From Thermoplasmata archaeon (GTDB taxonomy: Archaea; Thermoplasmatota; Thermoplasmata; Lutacidiplasmatales; UBA184), in NCBI GenBank assembly GCA_021819135.1, contig JAKASE010000003.1, forward strand, positions 1 through 64,000: a DNA stretch of 64,000 bases, given 5' to 3'. A model generated the notes under the pieces. The model was not told the DNA's origin and made no database searches. It saw only the letters and a list, made by a program, of their open reading frames with translations. The stretch's first letter is position 1. Every line of letters begins with the position of its first letter. The position numbers and the translations under genes are program-made. Positions 22,806 through 30,859 of this stretch are shown one piece after another.

Positions 22806-24341
22806 GTGGCGGCGAAGGCGAGCGACATGGCCCGACCGGGGACGCGTGCGACCGCGGCCGATCTGCGTGCCTCGGGGGTGACGGTCCAGAGCCCGGGGGA
22901 CCGCTTCCGGGGCGAGATCCTCCGGACCCTGGAAGGCCTTCGGAAGAAGGGGCTCGACCGTGCCGAGGCGATCCGGGCGCTGTTCCCGCGGACCGTCCTT
23001 CCCGACCGGACCTACGAGGACGTCGTCGCGGGGATCGTCTCGGGCTCGCACCTGCTGTTCTTCGGCCCTTCCGGAGCCGGCAAGACGAGCCTTGCCAAGG
23101 ACCTCTGGGGTCTCTTCCCGAAGGGGGTCTGGGTCGTAGACGATTGCCCGGTGCTCGACCACCCGCTCTCCCTCGTCGACCGGGCGGCCGCGGAGCGGTT
23201 CCCGCCCTGCCCGATCTGCCAGCGGCGCTTCGCCCCCGACTCCGATCCGGCCCGCTTCGACCCGTCGTCGGTCGACCCGGCCCGGGTGCCGGCGGAGTTC
23301 CTCCTCCTGCGCGAGGGGTTCGGGTTCGCCCGGCTGCAGGGCAGCTCCGAGGTGTTTCCGGACCACCTCACGGGAAACATCAACCTCCGAAAGCTCGAGG
23401 AGATCGGCGACCCGATGAGCCCGCTCGTCCTCGAGCCGGGCAAGCTCCTCCAGGCGAACCGTGGGTTCCTGCTCGTTGACGAGATCGGCAAGCTCCCGCT
23501 CGGCACTCAGAACGTGCTGCTCCAGGCGCTCCAGGAGGGGACGGTCACGCCGTCGAAGTCCCGGGAGAGCTTCCCGGGCTCGTTCGTCGCGGTCTGCACG
23601 TCGAACCTCTCCGACCTCGACAACATCAATGACCCGCTCTCCGACCGCCTGACGAGCCTCCACGTGGGGTACAACGACCGCCATGCGGACAACCGCCAGA
23701 TCGTCGCGCTCGGCCGCCCTGCGGACCCCGAGACCTACGTGCCGGAGATCCTCGTCGACGCGGGGGTCCGGGTCGTCGAGTCCTGGCGCCTACGGATGAG
23801 CGACGAGAACCCCGACATCGGGGAGGTCGGGTCGAACCGGACCCTGCTCGACGTTGCGGCGCGCACCGCGGCGATCGCGGCGATGGACGGCCGGGCCATC
23901 GCGGCCAGCGCGGACCTAAAGAGCGGTCTGCTCCACGCGATGCGGGGCCGGATCCGGGCGCGGAGCGGCGACTCGTTCCGCCAGAACGAGCGGCGGATCT
24001 CGGAGTTCGTCGATCAGTATCTCACCCCGGCGCTCAAGCGGAGCGCGGGGGTCTACTGGTGCCGGTACTACCGCGGCCCCCTCCGCGAGAACTCGGGCGA
24101 GGCCGAGTCACTCGTCGGCGAAGGCCGGCGGCTGAAGGACGACGCCGAGCTGCGGGGGAAGGCCTCGGGGGATCCGACGCTCTTCCCGAAGTTCCGATCG
24201 TTCGCCGGCTACGTCGGGGAGCGCGAGCCCGCGGGGGCGGGCCCGAACCCCCTGGACGTCGCCGTCGGCGTCTTCCGGCTGCTCGAGGAGTTCTCCCTCT
24301 TCTCCTGCCGGGAGGAAGACGACGACAACGCCCCCCTCTAG
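22806..24341 (+). CDS. MoxR/ChlI-like AAA+ ATPase with an inserted zinc-knuckle
   Basis: A 511-residue AAA+ ATPase. Walker A is LLFFGPSGAGKTSLAKDLW (~residue 77); Walker B is GFLLVDEIGKLPLGTQN (~residue 220), followed by the Mg-chelatase-like helix-2 insert region (HLTGNINLRKLEEIGDP) and sensor/arginine-finger area (DPLSDRLTSL). A short insert has CPICQRRF, a possible zinc knuckle half. This family remodels protein complexes together with VWA-domain partners, and the next gene is such a partner, so they likely act as a chelatase-like pair. The target is unknown. Confidence 0.8.
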   Translation: MAAKASDMARPGTRATAADLRASGVTVQSPGDRFRGEILRTLEGLRKKGLDRAEAIRALFPRTVLPDRTYEDVVAGIVSGSHLLFFGPSGAGKTSLAKDLWGLFPKGVWVVDDCPVLDHPLSLVDRAAAERFPPCPICQRRFAPDSDPARFDPSSVDPARVPAEFLLLREGFGFARLQGSSEVFPDHLTGNINLRKLEEIGDPMSPLVLEPGKLLQANRGFLLVDEIGKLPLGTQNVLLQALQEGTVTPSKSRESFPGSFVAVCTSNLSDLDNINDPLSDRLTSLHVGYNDRHADNRQIVALGRPADPETYVPEILVDAGVRVVESWRLRMSDENPDIGEVGSNRTLLDVAARTAAIAAMDGRAIAASADLKSGLLHAMRGRIRARSGDSFRQNERRISEFVDQYLTPALKRSAGVYWCRYYRGPLRENSGEAESLVGEGRRLKDDAELRGKASGDPTLFPKFRSFAGYVGEREPAGAGPNPLDVAVGVFRLLEEFSLFSCREEDDDNAPL

Positions 24342-24429
24342 CGCCGAGTTCGCCCTTCCGGACTGCTCGGAGTACTCGGACGACGTCACCTCGGACGACC
24401 TCCTCGACACGGTCGACACCCAAGCCCTC

Positions 24430-26136
24430 GTGCGGCGCCTCGCCGAGGAGGGGGTCGCCGGCGCCCAGGCGCTCGTCCGGGAGGAGCGGGAACGGAACGC
24501 CGACCTGCGGGAGCGGCTCGAACGCCTGAGGGAGCGCCTGCGCCGCCAGGACCGTCGCCGGATCGAGCGGGTCGCCGGGGAGTACGACCGGCGGATCACC
24601 GAGCTCGACCGGACCACGCAGAAGAGCGACGAGGAGGTCGCGGCGGAGATCGCCGACCTTGAGGCACGGATACGGGCCTCTCGGGCGATCGACTGGACGA
24701 AGCTCCCGCCGTCGGACCTGCTCGAAGAGGTCCGCGCGGCGATCCTGCTTCCGACCGCCTCGTGGAACCGACCCGTGCGGCCGAACCTGTGGAGCCGCCT
24801 CAAGGCGGCGTTCGCCCGGCTCGCGGCGTGGTTCCGGGGCCTGTTCCGCCGAAAGAGCGGCCGCCCGCGCGCGCGGGCGCCGGCTCGCCGTATCCCGATC
24901 GCGGTCCCGAGCGCGACCGGCCGGTCGTTCGGACCTTCGGAACTGGGCGATGCCCTGGCCCGCCTCTCCTCCTCCGAGCGGCAGGAGCTCTCGGATTCCG
25001 TGGGCCGGTCGCTGCAGGCAAAGGAGTCCGACCTCCGACGCGAGGCCGAGGAGAAGCGTCGGGCGGCGGAGGCCCAGCGGCGTCGGCTCGAGGAGGAGCG
25101 CGAGGAGGCCCGGCGACGGGGCGAGATCGATACCGAGCGGCGCGTCCGGGAGGCGGAAACGCATCGGCTCGAGCGCGAGCTCAAGGAGCGCGGGTTCGTC
25201 GCGGAGCGGGCCGGGGAGCTTGTCGTCACCTACGGCCTCGTCGAACGGTTCGCGCGGCTCCTGCTTGAGGAGGAATCCCGCCGTCTGCCGGGGGACATCC
25301 GCCTTTCGGCCCGAGGCGGGGGGTCGACCGGGGTCTACGAGAAGGCGCGTCTGCGCCGCCCCGAGGAGGTCGCCCACCTCGACCTACCGGGTTCGCTGCT
25401 CGCCGCCCGCCTCGCCGGGCTCCGTCACATCGACGAGTCGGTGAGCTACGTCTACCGCGAGGTGACGAGCGAGCGGGTACACGTCGTTCTCGCCTTCGAC
25501 CGGTCGGGCAGCATGTCGGAGGGCGGGAAGCTCGATGCGGCGAAGAAAGCGCTCCTCGCGCTCTATGTCGCGATCCGCCGGCGATACCCGGACGCGACGA
25601 TCGATGTCCTCGCCTTCGACAACGAGGTCTCCCCGCTCGACCTGGTCGAGCTCTGGGAGTGCCGGGCCGGGGCGTTCACGAACACCGCCGAGGCGATCCG
25701 GGCCGCCCATCTCTTGCTGGACGCCTCCCGGGCGTCCCGGCGGGAGCTCTACCTGATCACGGACGGCCTTCCCGAGGCGTATACCGACGAGGAGGGGAAG
25801 GTCCGCAGCGGCCAGCTGGACGAGGCGATGGAGCGGGCGCTCGAGCGGGCCCGGGAGCTCGCGACCGTGACCCCGCTCAAGACCACCGTGATCCTCCTCA
25901 AGTCCGACCACCCGGAGTACGAGACCGCCGCGCGCCTCCTGACGCGTACCTTGGGCGGCGAGCTGGTCGTGACCGAGCCGGCCCACCTCGGGGTCGAGCT
26001 GCTCGTCCGGTGGGCCCACGGCACCGAGACCGAGCGCCGGGTCTCGCCACCGGCCGAGCCGTCCCCCGCCACGATACCCCCGTCCCCCCGCGGCCGGGGG
26101 CGCCGGCGTCGGGCCGACCGTCGGATGGGTGGCTGA
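24430..26136 (+). CDS. VWA-domain protein, partner of the AAA+ ATPase
   Basis: About 568 residues: an N-terminal coiled-coil region (Arg/Glu-rich, residues 10-80 and 190-250), a short basic linker, and a C-terminal von Willebrand A domain with a complete MIDAS (VVLAFDRSGSMSEGGKLDAA; later NTAEAI and LITDGLP). Such proteins bind Mg2+ at the MIDAS and present substrates to MoxR/ChlI ATPases. The frame is open with coding character upstream of GTG 24430 (DCSEYSDDVTSDDLLDTVDT) back past the ATPase stop, yet no usual start codon was found there. The true N terminus is therefore uncertain. Confidence 0.8.
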   Translation: MRRLAEEGVAGAQALVREERERNADLRERLERLRERLRRQDRRRIERVAGEYDRRITELDRTTQKSDEEVAAEIADLEARIRASRAIDWTKLPPSDLLEEVRAAILLPTASWNRPVRPNLWSRLKAAFARLAAWFRGLFRRKSGRPRARAPARRIPIAVPSATGRSFGPSELGDALARLSSSERQELSDSVGRSLQAKESDLRREAEEKRRAAEAQRRRLEEEREEARRRGEIDTERRVREAETHRLERELKERGFVAERAGELVVTYGLVERFARLLLEEESRRLPGDIRLSARGGGSTGVYEKARLRRPEEVAHLDLPGSLLAARLAGLRHIDESVSYVYREVTSERVHVVLAFDRSGSMSEGGKLDAAKKALLALYVAIRRRYPDATIDVLAFDNEVSPLDLVELWECRAGAFTNTAEAIRAAHLLLDASRASRRELYLITDGLPEAYTDEEGKVRSGQLDEAMERALERARELATVTPLKTTVILLKSDHPEYETAARLLTRTLGGELVVTEPAHLGVELLVRWAHGTETERRVSPPAEPSPATIPPSPRGRGRRRRADRRMGG

Positions 26137-26199
26137 CCCCCGTTTCCGCTGGCGGTGAACCTTTATCTCCCGACCCTCGGGTACTTCGCCGAGGATCCC

Positions 26200-26649
26200 A
26201 TGTCCGACAGCCGCGAACAGGCCCAGTTCCGGCAGCACCTGGCCGAGATGCGAAGCGCTGCCGCCGGGCTCGGCAGCGATTTTGCCCGTGAGTTCACCGA
26301 CCTCGACCAGAAGATCGAGCGCCTTGGCCGCGTGACCGGCCAGGCGGCGTGGAACCTCGGCGGCGAGATCCAGGACGAGTTCACCTACCTCGGGAAGCGT
26401 ATGGACACCGAGATGCGGCGCCTTCCGGGGCGCATCGCGAACGCGGGGGTCGCCATCGGCTCCGGCACCGCCCGGGCCGCGGGCGCCGCCCGGGACGCGA
26501 TGGTCACGGCCGGCCACCGGGCCAAGGTCGGGACCCGCAACGCCCTCGCCACGGCCGCCGGAGTGCGGCGCACGCCGATGCGCGAGTGGAGCCCGCCCTC
26601 GACGGGGGACGCCGCGGAGGCGTCGCCGCCGGACGAGCGCGAGGCCTAG
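26200..26649 (+). CDS. Uncharacterised Ala/Arg-rich helical protein
   Basis: A 149-residue protein with no recognised domain. Residues 5-75 are amphipathic helix with heptad character (FAREFTDLDQKIERLGRVTG), then a basic Ala-rich stretch and a disordered acidic end. Box A CCTTTATC at about 26160-26167 lies 33-40 nt before ATG 26200. Its stop codon TAG is part of the CTAG at which the IS701-type element inserted, so the reading frame is preserved by luck. Confidence 0.6.
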   Translation: MSDSREQAQFRQHLAEMRSAAAGLGSDFAREFTDLDQKIERLGRVTGQAAWNLGGEIQDEFTYLGKRMDTEMRRLPGRIANAGVAIGSGTARAAGAARDAMVTAGHRAKVGTRNALATAAGVRRTPMREWSPPSTGDAAEASPPDEREA

Positions 26650-28227
26650 CACTACTCCCGCCATTATGAGGTGAGGCCGAGCCACTTCGGCAACTCTTCG
26701 AGGGAGAGGCCGCGGTAGCCACCCTCCTCCGCTCGAATCGGAAGATCCAGCATCTGGAAGAGGTAGGCCAGCAACCTTCGTCGCTCTTCCGGTGTCGGCG
26801 CCTCATCCGCCATCCTCAGGATCCGGATCGCCACCGCCACCTGCAACCAGATCCGGACCTGAGGGATCGTCGGCAGTTGCCGACCCTTCGTCGTCCCTTT
26901 GCCCGAGATCGCTCGCTGCGCTCGTTCCTTCCTCAGGAACGCGTAGGCCATCATCACCATCGTCACATGGTGGTGCCATCCGAGCCAGCTGCGCCCCTCG
27001 AAGTGATCGAGGCCGAGTTCCTCCTTCATCTGCTCGTAGCTCTGCTCGATCGGCCACCGCCCTCGGATCAGTCGGACGTGGCCTTGCACCGTCAGGTCAT
27101 CCACGCCCCACGCCAGGTACGCCTTCGTCTCGTTGTCCCGCCGTTCGAAGACCACCCATACCTCCTCGTCGGTCGGTTCTCCGTCCTCGCAGACCACCGC
27201 ACGAGTGTGGTTCGCCTCCACATACATCGGGCCGTCCGCCCCCGTGCTCCAGTAGACTCGCTGCCACTGCGAGGGAGGGACCTTTCGGGCGATCTCCGCG
27301 CAGCTCCTCGGAGTCAGCATCTGTCCCTGCTGGCCGCGCCATCCCTCGCCCAGCGGCAGCACCTGACAGTTCTCCGGCTGCACCCCGAGGACGTACTTCT
27401 CGTCCCAAGTCCGAAGCTGCCGACGGAACTCCCCGGACCGACCGTAGTCGGCATCGGCCACGATGGCGAGGTGAGGCACCTGCAGCCGGCGGACCCGCTC
27501 GATGAGGCCGAGGGCGATCCTCCACTTTTCCTGGAACTCGATCTCCGGAGGGACGCCGCACTTCTCTCGATGAGCGGGGTCTTCCGCTCGTTCCTTCGGC
27601 AGGTACAGGCGCATGCCGAGGGGGAAGCTCGACAGGTCGGGGGAGAACAACACCCCGGGCTGGATGTACTGGGCGTTCACCCCGACCTGGCAGTTGGCCG
27701 TCTTTCCCCGGGTCCCGCACCACTGGGAGGCGACACCGACGGATTCGCTGCCTTGCTTGGGGAAGGCCGTATCGTCCAGGGCGATCAGACCCCAGGGGTC
27801 GGCGAAGAGCGGGGCCATGAGGGCGATGGTGCGCTCTTGGACCGCTTCCCAGTCCCACGGAGAGTAGGTGATGAAGTTCTGGAACCGATCCGGGCCACTG
27901 TCGGGCACCCGGCGGGCGAGGGGCTCCATGCTCTTGCGCTCGCCTTTGAGAAAGAGGCTGTGGACGTACGACCGAGCGTTGTCTTGGGTGTCGGCGGAGC
28001 GGACCCCGACGTCAAACAGGTCGTCGTAGTCGGCGAAGAAGGAGCGCACCCCGGGGATCCAGAGATGGCCATTGGGCCCGAAGATCGAGCGAGTGGTTCG
28101 TCGGCGGGGGGCTCCCATGGAGGTCGAGGGCGGCATCCGTTGGCTCTGCTCGGCCCGGCATGAGCCTATCGGCCTCCAGTGGAAGCAGCCCGACCGCCTG
28201 GTTCACCTCAAAAGCGCGGGAGTAGTG
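26650..28227 (-). mobile_element. IS701-family insertion sequence, complete
   Basis: The element is about 1.58 kb and is bounded by imperfect inverted repeats. The left end starts CACTACTCCCGCCATTATGA; the right end, read inward on the complementary strand, starts CACTACTCCCGCGCTTTTGA. Both are followed by GGTGA. Each end is flanked by CTAG (26646-26649 and 28228-28231), consistent with a 4-bp target duplication. It contains one transposase gene on the minus strand. Confidence 0.85.
26664..28136 (-). CDS. IS701-family DDE transposase
   Basis: A 490-residue DDE transposase with the IS701/DUF4277-like pattern. First Asp: LIALDDTAFPKQGSESVGVA. Then CGTRGKTANCQVGVNAQYIQ. Second Asp: AIVADADYGRSGEFR. 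Catalytic Glu: IEQSYEQMKEELGLDHFEGR. The frame is full length and unbroken, so the element may be active. A second ATG at 28118 is possible. It lies entirely between the inverted repeats. Confidence 0.93.
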   Translation of the reverse strand: MPPSTSMGAPRRRTTRSIFGPNGHLWIPGVRSFFADYDDLFDVGVRSADTQDNARSYVHSLFLKGERKSMEPLARRVPDSGPDRFQNFITYSPWDWEAVQERTIALMAPLFADPWGLIALDDTAFPKQGSESVGVASQWCGTRGKTANCQVGVNAQYIQPGVLFSPDLSSFPLGMRLYLPKERAEDPAHREKCGVPPEIEFQEKWRIALGLIERVRRLQVPHLAIVADADYGRSGEFRRQLRTWDEKYVLGVQPENCQVLPLGEGWRGQQGQMLTPRSCAEIARKVPPSQWQRVYWSTGADGPMYVEANHTRAVVCEDGEPTDEEVWVVFERRDNETKAYLAWGVDDLTVQGHVRLIRGRWPIEQSYEQMKEELGLDHFEGRSWLGWHHHVTMVMMAYAFLRKERAQRAISGKGTTKGRQLPTIPQVRIWLQVAVAIRILRMADEAPTPEERRRLLAYLFQMLDLPIRAEEGGYRGLSLEELPKWLGLTS

Positions 28228-28231
28228 CTAG

Positions 28232-28433
28232 TCGCCTATGCGTACTACTACACGAAGGTGCATCGCATCCCTCTCTCCGAGAACGAGATCGCCGCGTTCC
28301 TCGGAGTCTACGGCCCCTCCAACCCCAGATGATCGTCGGTCTCGAGGCGAGAGGCGTTCTCGCCCGGATACCGGGGCAACCCCGAACACTCTGGATGATG
28401 CTGGTTCGTCTGGAGATTCTTGGCCTGAAGTAG
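28232..28433 (+). pseudogene. Truncated LexA/MarR-like winged-helix gene
   Basis: Directly after the IS right end the sequence encodes AYAYYYTKVHRIPLSENEIA and AFLGVYGPSNP; then, after a one-base shift within short C runs (28313-28326), QMIVGLEARGVLARIPGQPR and TLWMML. This is the winged helix of a widespread small regulator family usually starting before a YYYTK-type helix. The 5' part is missing at the IS junction, and the frame is broken, so it is a double remnant. Confidence 0.6.
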
Positions 28434-28728
28434 CGACTTCTCAAGTCAACCCTGAGTAGTCATCATGTGTGGGTGCAAGAGCAGGACACCTTTCAGGGAG
28501 GATGCGGAACCCGTCACTCTACACTTGATGAGGGACCAGCCGCAATTTCGCCAGGAGCGCCATCGTCGGATTGCGCCTTCGCACAGTGGGCCCATTACCA
28601 ATCCCCCCGCGAAACAGGCTCCCAGCTGGATCCACAGAAAGCTGAGAATTGTAAGGATGTACACGTGTAAATGCGCATCAAATAGACCGAGGACGCGGCC
28701 CCCTGGTCGGGCTAAGTCTTAATTAAGG
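28434..28728. other. Intergenic region; A/T content rises
   Basis: No convincing gene is present. A 72-residue minus-strand frame (28446-28664) has one hydrophobic segment but no support. AATTAA-type box A elements appear at 28717-28727. Confidence 0.4.
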
Positions 28729-30204
28729 TTGGTCAACCGGGAACTTCGCACGAAGTTTCGGAATCGAAAGTCAAATCGTATAAAGAGGGACCACGGCTCA
28801 ACCAAAATCGGTTCCCGGTCTCGAGATAGCCGGACGCGTAGTCTCTGTCTCGCGTCGATTACGGGTGCCATGGCACTAAGCCTGATCATGGTGCTTTCCG
28901 CAGTTCTCCCTTTGGGGGTACCTGCAGCTGCATCAGGGAGTCCACTCTCCAACGCGCCGAAGTCGAGCGGGCCTTCTGCTCCGCGGTTCAGTCTTCATAG
29001 CCACCCGCACTTGCCGGCATCCCCCAGCTTTGCTGCGTTCAATCAGACAGGAAAGCTCAACACTCCATCTCCCCAATCCAGCTCTATGCATTGGTGGTTC
29101 ACGAATCTCGTGGCAAGCGGATTTACCGAGAACGCGTACAGTGTCATCTTGAACGTGACCACACCCGATGCTTATAGCGGGGGGGACATGGTCTACGCTG
29201 CCGCGTCCATTTTCGATTCGCTCAGCAATTACGATCAAGAGGGCATCGCGGTGGGCTCCTCATGGGTCGGGGAACAGGCTCCGTGCACGGGCGGCCGCGA
29301 CTGGTGCGCATACTTTTCAGTTTGCGTCCCGAGCAGCTTGAACAACTACTGCGGTGGCCCTAGCGCTATAGGGTTTACAACCTACAACTATGACCTTCAA
29401 CCCAACACTGAGTACCAAGAACAGATGTCGGTTGATTCAATCTATGACGGCTTAATCTGGCTAGACGAACTGAAGATGTCAATCTCTTCCGTGGATCTCA
29501 ACACGGGGGGCACGACTTTGCTGGACTCGTGGACGTACACCAACTATGCCCTCGAGGGATTCCATTTCGTTCTCACTCAGTCCTATTGTGATGGCGCTAG
29601 CACTTGTCCGCTCGACTTTACTGACTACGAGGAGGTATATGCTTTGAATTCGGTTGAAGGCTGGCCTGCATTCAATTTCCACACCGCCATCCAAGTTAGT
29701 GCTAGCGTCAACTGCGTGCCTTGGCAAGGAACAGAACAACTCGGGAGCGGTTTTCCTGGCTACAACTCACCGCTTCAGATGGTGATGGGTTGCACGGGAG
29801 GTAGGTACGCCTGGAATACTGTAAGCATCGATAACAATCCCTTTGATGTCTGGGCCGGACAACCTTGGGGTTATGGGTTCGATACCCAGTACGTGTTCAA
29901 TTCGAAAGGATCTAGCTTTTCAGTGGCAGAATCACTCAATGCACTAGCGGATCCAAGGGCTGGGGACTCCTTGGAGTATCAGGTTGATTACTGCTCGAAT
30001 CTCCCGTGTAGCGACTTTAGCTATCAGCCCTGGATTACCTGGGTTCAGTCTGCCAACTTCTATTGGAGCCCGAACGGACTAATGTGGGTGAACGGAACCG
30101 TTCCAACGGCTGGGACTTACACGATTTCGGCATATGCGGTGGACCTAGGTTACGCGAACCTTCCTACTGACATATCCCAGTGGAACATTGTATTCGAGTA
30201 CTAG
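28729..30204 (+). CDS. Exported protein of unknown function, Cys-containing beta-rich
   Basis: Up to 491 residues. A basic region is followed by a hydrophobic segment (ASITGAMALSLIMVLSAVLP) and an A-x-A-like cleavage region (VPAAASG), a Sec signal or anchor. The mature part is Trp/Tyr/Ser/Asn-rich and beta-like, with several Cys pairs (APCTGGRDWCAYFSVCVPSS; YCDGASTCPLDF) suggesting disulfides, as in surface proteins of acid-tolerant archaea. The start is uncertain: the TTG at 28729 precedes a good TATAAAG at 28779-28785, while ATG 28870 would lose the basic n-region. Codon use is clearly more A/T-rich than in neighbours, suggesting transfer together with the IS. Confidence 0.65.
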   Translation: MVNRELRTKFRNRKSNRIKRDHGSTKIGSRSRDSRTRSLCLASITGAMALSLIMVLSAVLPLGVPAAASGSPLSNAPKSSGPSAPRFSLHSHPHLPASPSFAAFNQTGKLNTPSPQSSSMHWWFTNLVASGFTENAYSVILNVTTPDAYSGGDMVYAAASIFDSLSNYDQEGIAVGSSWVGEQAPCTGGRDWCAYFSVCVPSSLNNYCGGPSAIGFTTYNYDLQPNTEYQEQMSVDSIYDGLIWLDELKMSISSVDLNTGGTTLLDSWTYTNYALEGFHFVLTQSYCDGASTCPLDFTDYEEVYALNSVEGWPAFNFHTAIQVSASVNCVPWQGTEQLGSGFPGYNSPLQMVMGCTGGRYAWNTVSIDNNPFDVWAGQPWGYGFDTQYVFNSKGSSFSVAESLNALADPRAGDSLEYQVDYCSNLPCSDFSYQPWITWVQSANFYWSPNGLMWVNGTVPTAGTYTISAYAVDLGYANLPTDISQWNIVFEY

Positions 30205-30292
30205 GTGTGCACAGAGTTCGGCCGTCGAGAGGTGATCGACTGTGAGTGTTCGTTTGTCAGGCGCACCACCTGATTTTCCTGAGACTTCTACG

Positions 30293-30781
30293 ATGAAGGG
30301 GGTGCAAACACCGAACCGTCTTGCACGAATGGGCAAGGGACGTCGTATAGCCCGAGTAGCAACTGTGATTGCAATCGTGTCTGCGGCAATTCTGGCTGCC
30401 ATTCTCTACTATCAGGTCATGACAGGCCACCCGTCGCCGGTCGAACAGTCTGGAGAGATTAGCTCTGTCAACTATACAATCGATGGCGCTTCGCAGTGCT
30501 GGAGTTCACACGCGGGTACCGGGTTCCCACTTCCAAAGGGCGGGGGGGTTGTGACATTCTTTGATTCCCTTACCTACGTGGGAGGAGCCGGAAAACCTGC
30601 CAGCTGCAGCGTCATTTCTGTGGCCATTTCGACAGTAGGCTTTGACTTTGTTCGATCGAATACACCACTCGAAGTCAGCTCAGGGTCTTCCGCTCAGCTC
30701 AATATAACCATGGTTACACCGAGCGAGCCACCCTCGTTTTCCACAGTGTTAAGCGTTGACCTAAACGTAACGGCAACGTGA
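30293..30781 (+). CDS. Membrane-anchored secreted protein of unknown function
   Basis: A 162-residue protein with a basic N terminus (MGKGRRIARV) and one TM segment (ATVIAIVSAAILAAILYYQV), followed by a Ser/Thr-rich extracellular domain with two Cys (SQCWSS, PASCSV) that could pair. The layout resembles small pilin-like or anchored surface proteins, though no class III cleavage site is obvious. It lies 88 nt after the larger exported protein and shares its A/T-richer codon use. GTG 30242 is an alternative start. Confidence 0.6.
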   Translation: MKGVQTPNRLARMGKGRRIARVATVIAIVSAAILAAILYYQVMTGHPSPVEQSGEISSVNYTIDGASQCWSSHAGTGFPLPKGGGVVTFFDSLTYVGGAGKPASCSVISVAISTVGFDFVRSNTPLEVSSGSSAQLNITMVTPSEPPSFSTVLSVDLNVTAT

Positions 30782-30803
30782 AACGGAGTCGACTAGTTTG
30801 GAC

Positions 30804-30849
30804 GCCCGACCGCCTGGTTCACCTCAAAAGCGCGGGAGTAGTGCTAGTC
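30804..30849 (+). repeat. Second copy of the IS701 right end
   Basis: These 46 nt are identical to 28188-28233, including the terminal CTAG and the following TC. No left end is attached. Together with the intact IS, this second end brackets the exported-protein genes, as expected after one-ended transposition or deletion of a second IS copy. Confidence 0.85.
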
Positions 30850-30859
30850 CGAGACCGGG

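Noticed and set aside
28446-28664. 72-residue minus-strand frame with a hydrophobic segment
   Set aside because: No promoter, homology or codon bias; it is probably chance in A/T-richer DNA.
30793-30847. Solo IS remnant flanked by CTAG on both sides
   Set aside because: The left CTAG at 30793 is not followed by the IS left inverted repeat, so the flank match may be chance. Only the right end is claimed.
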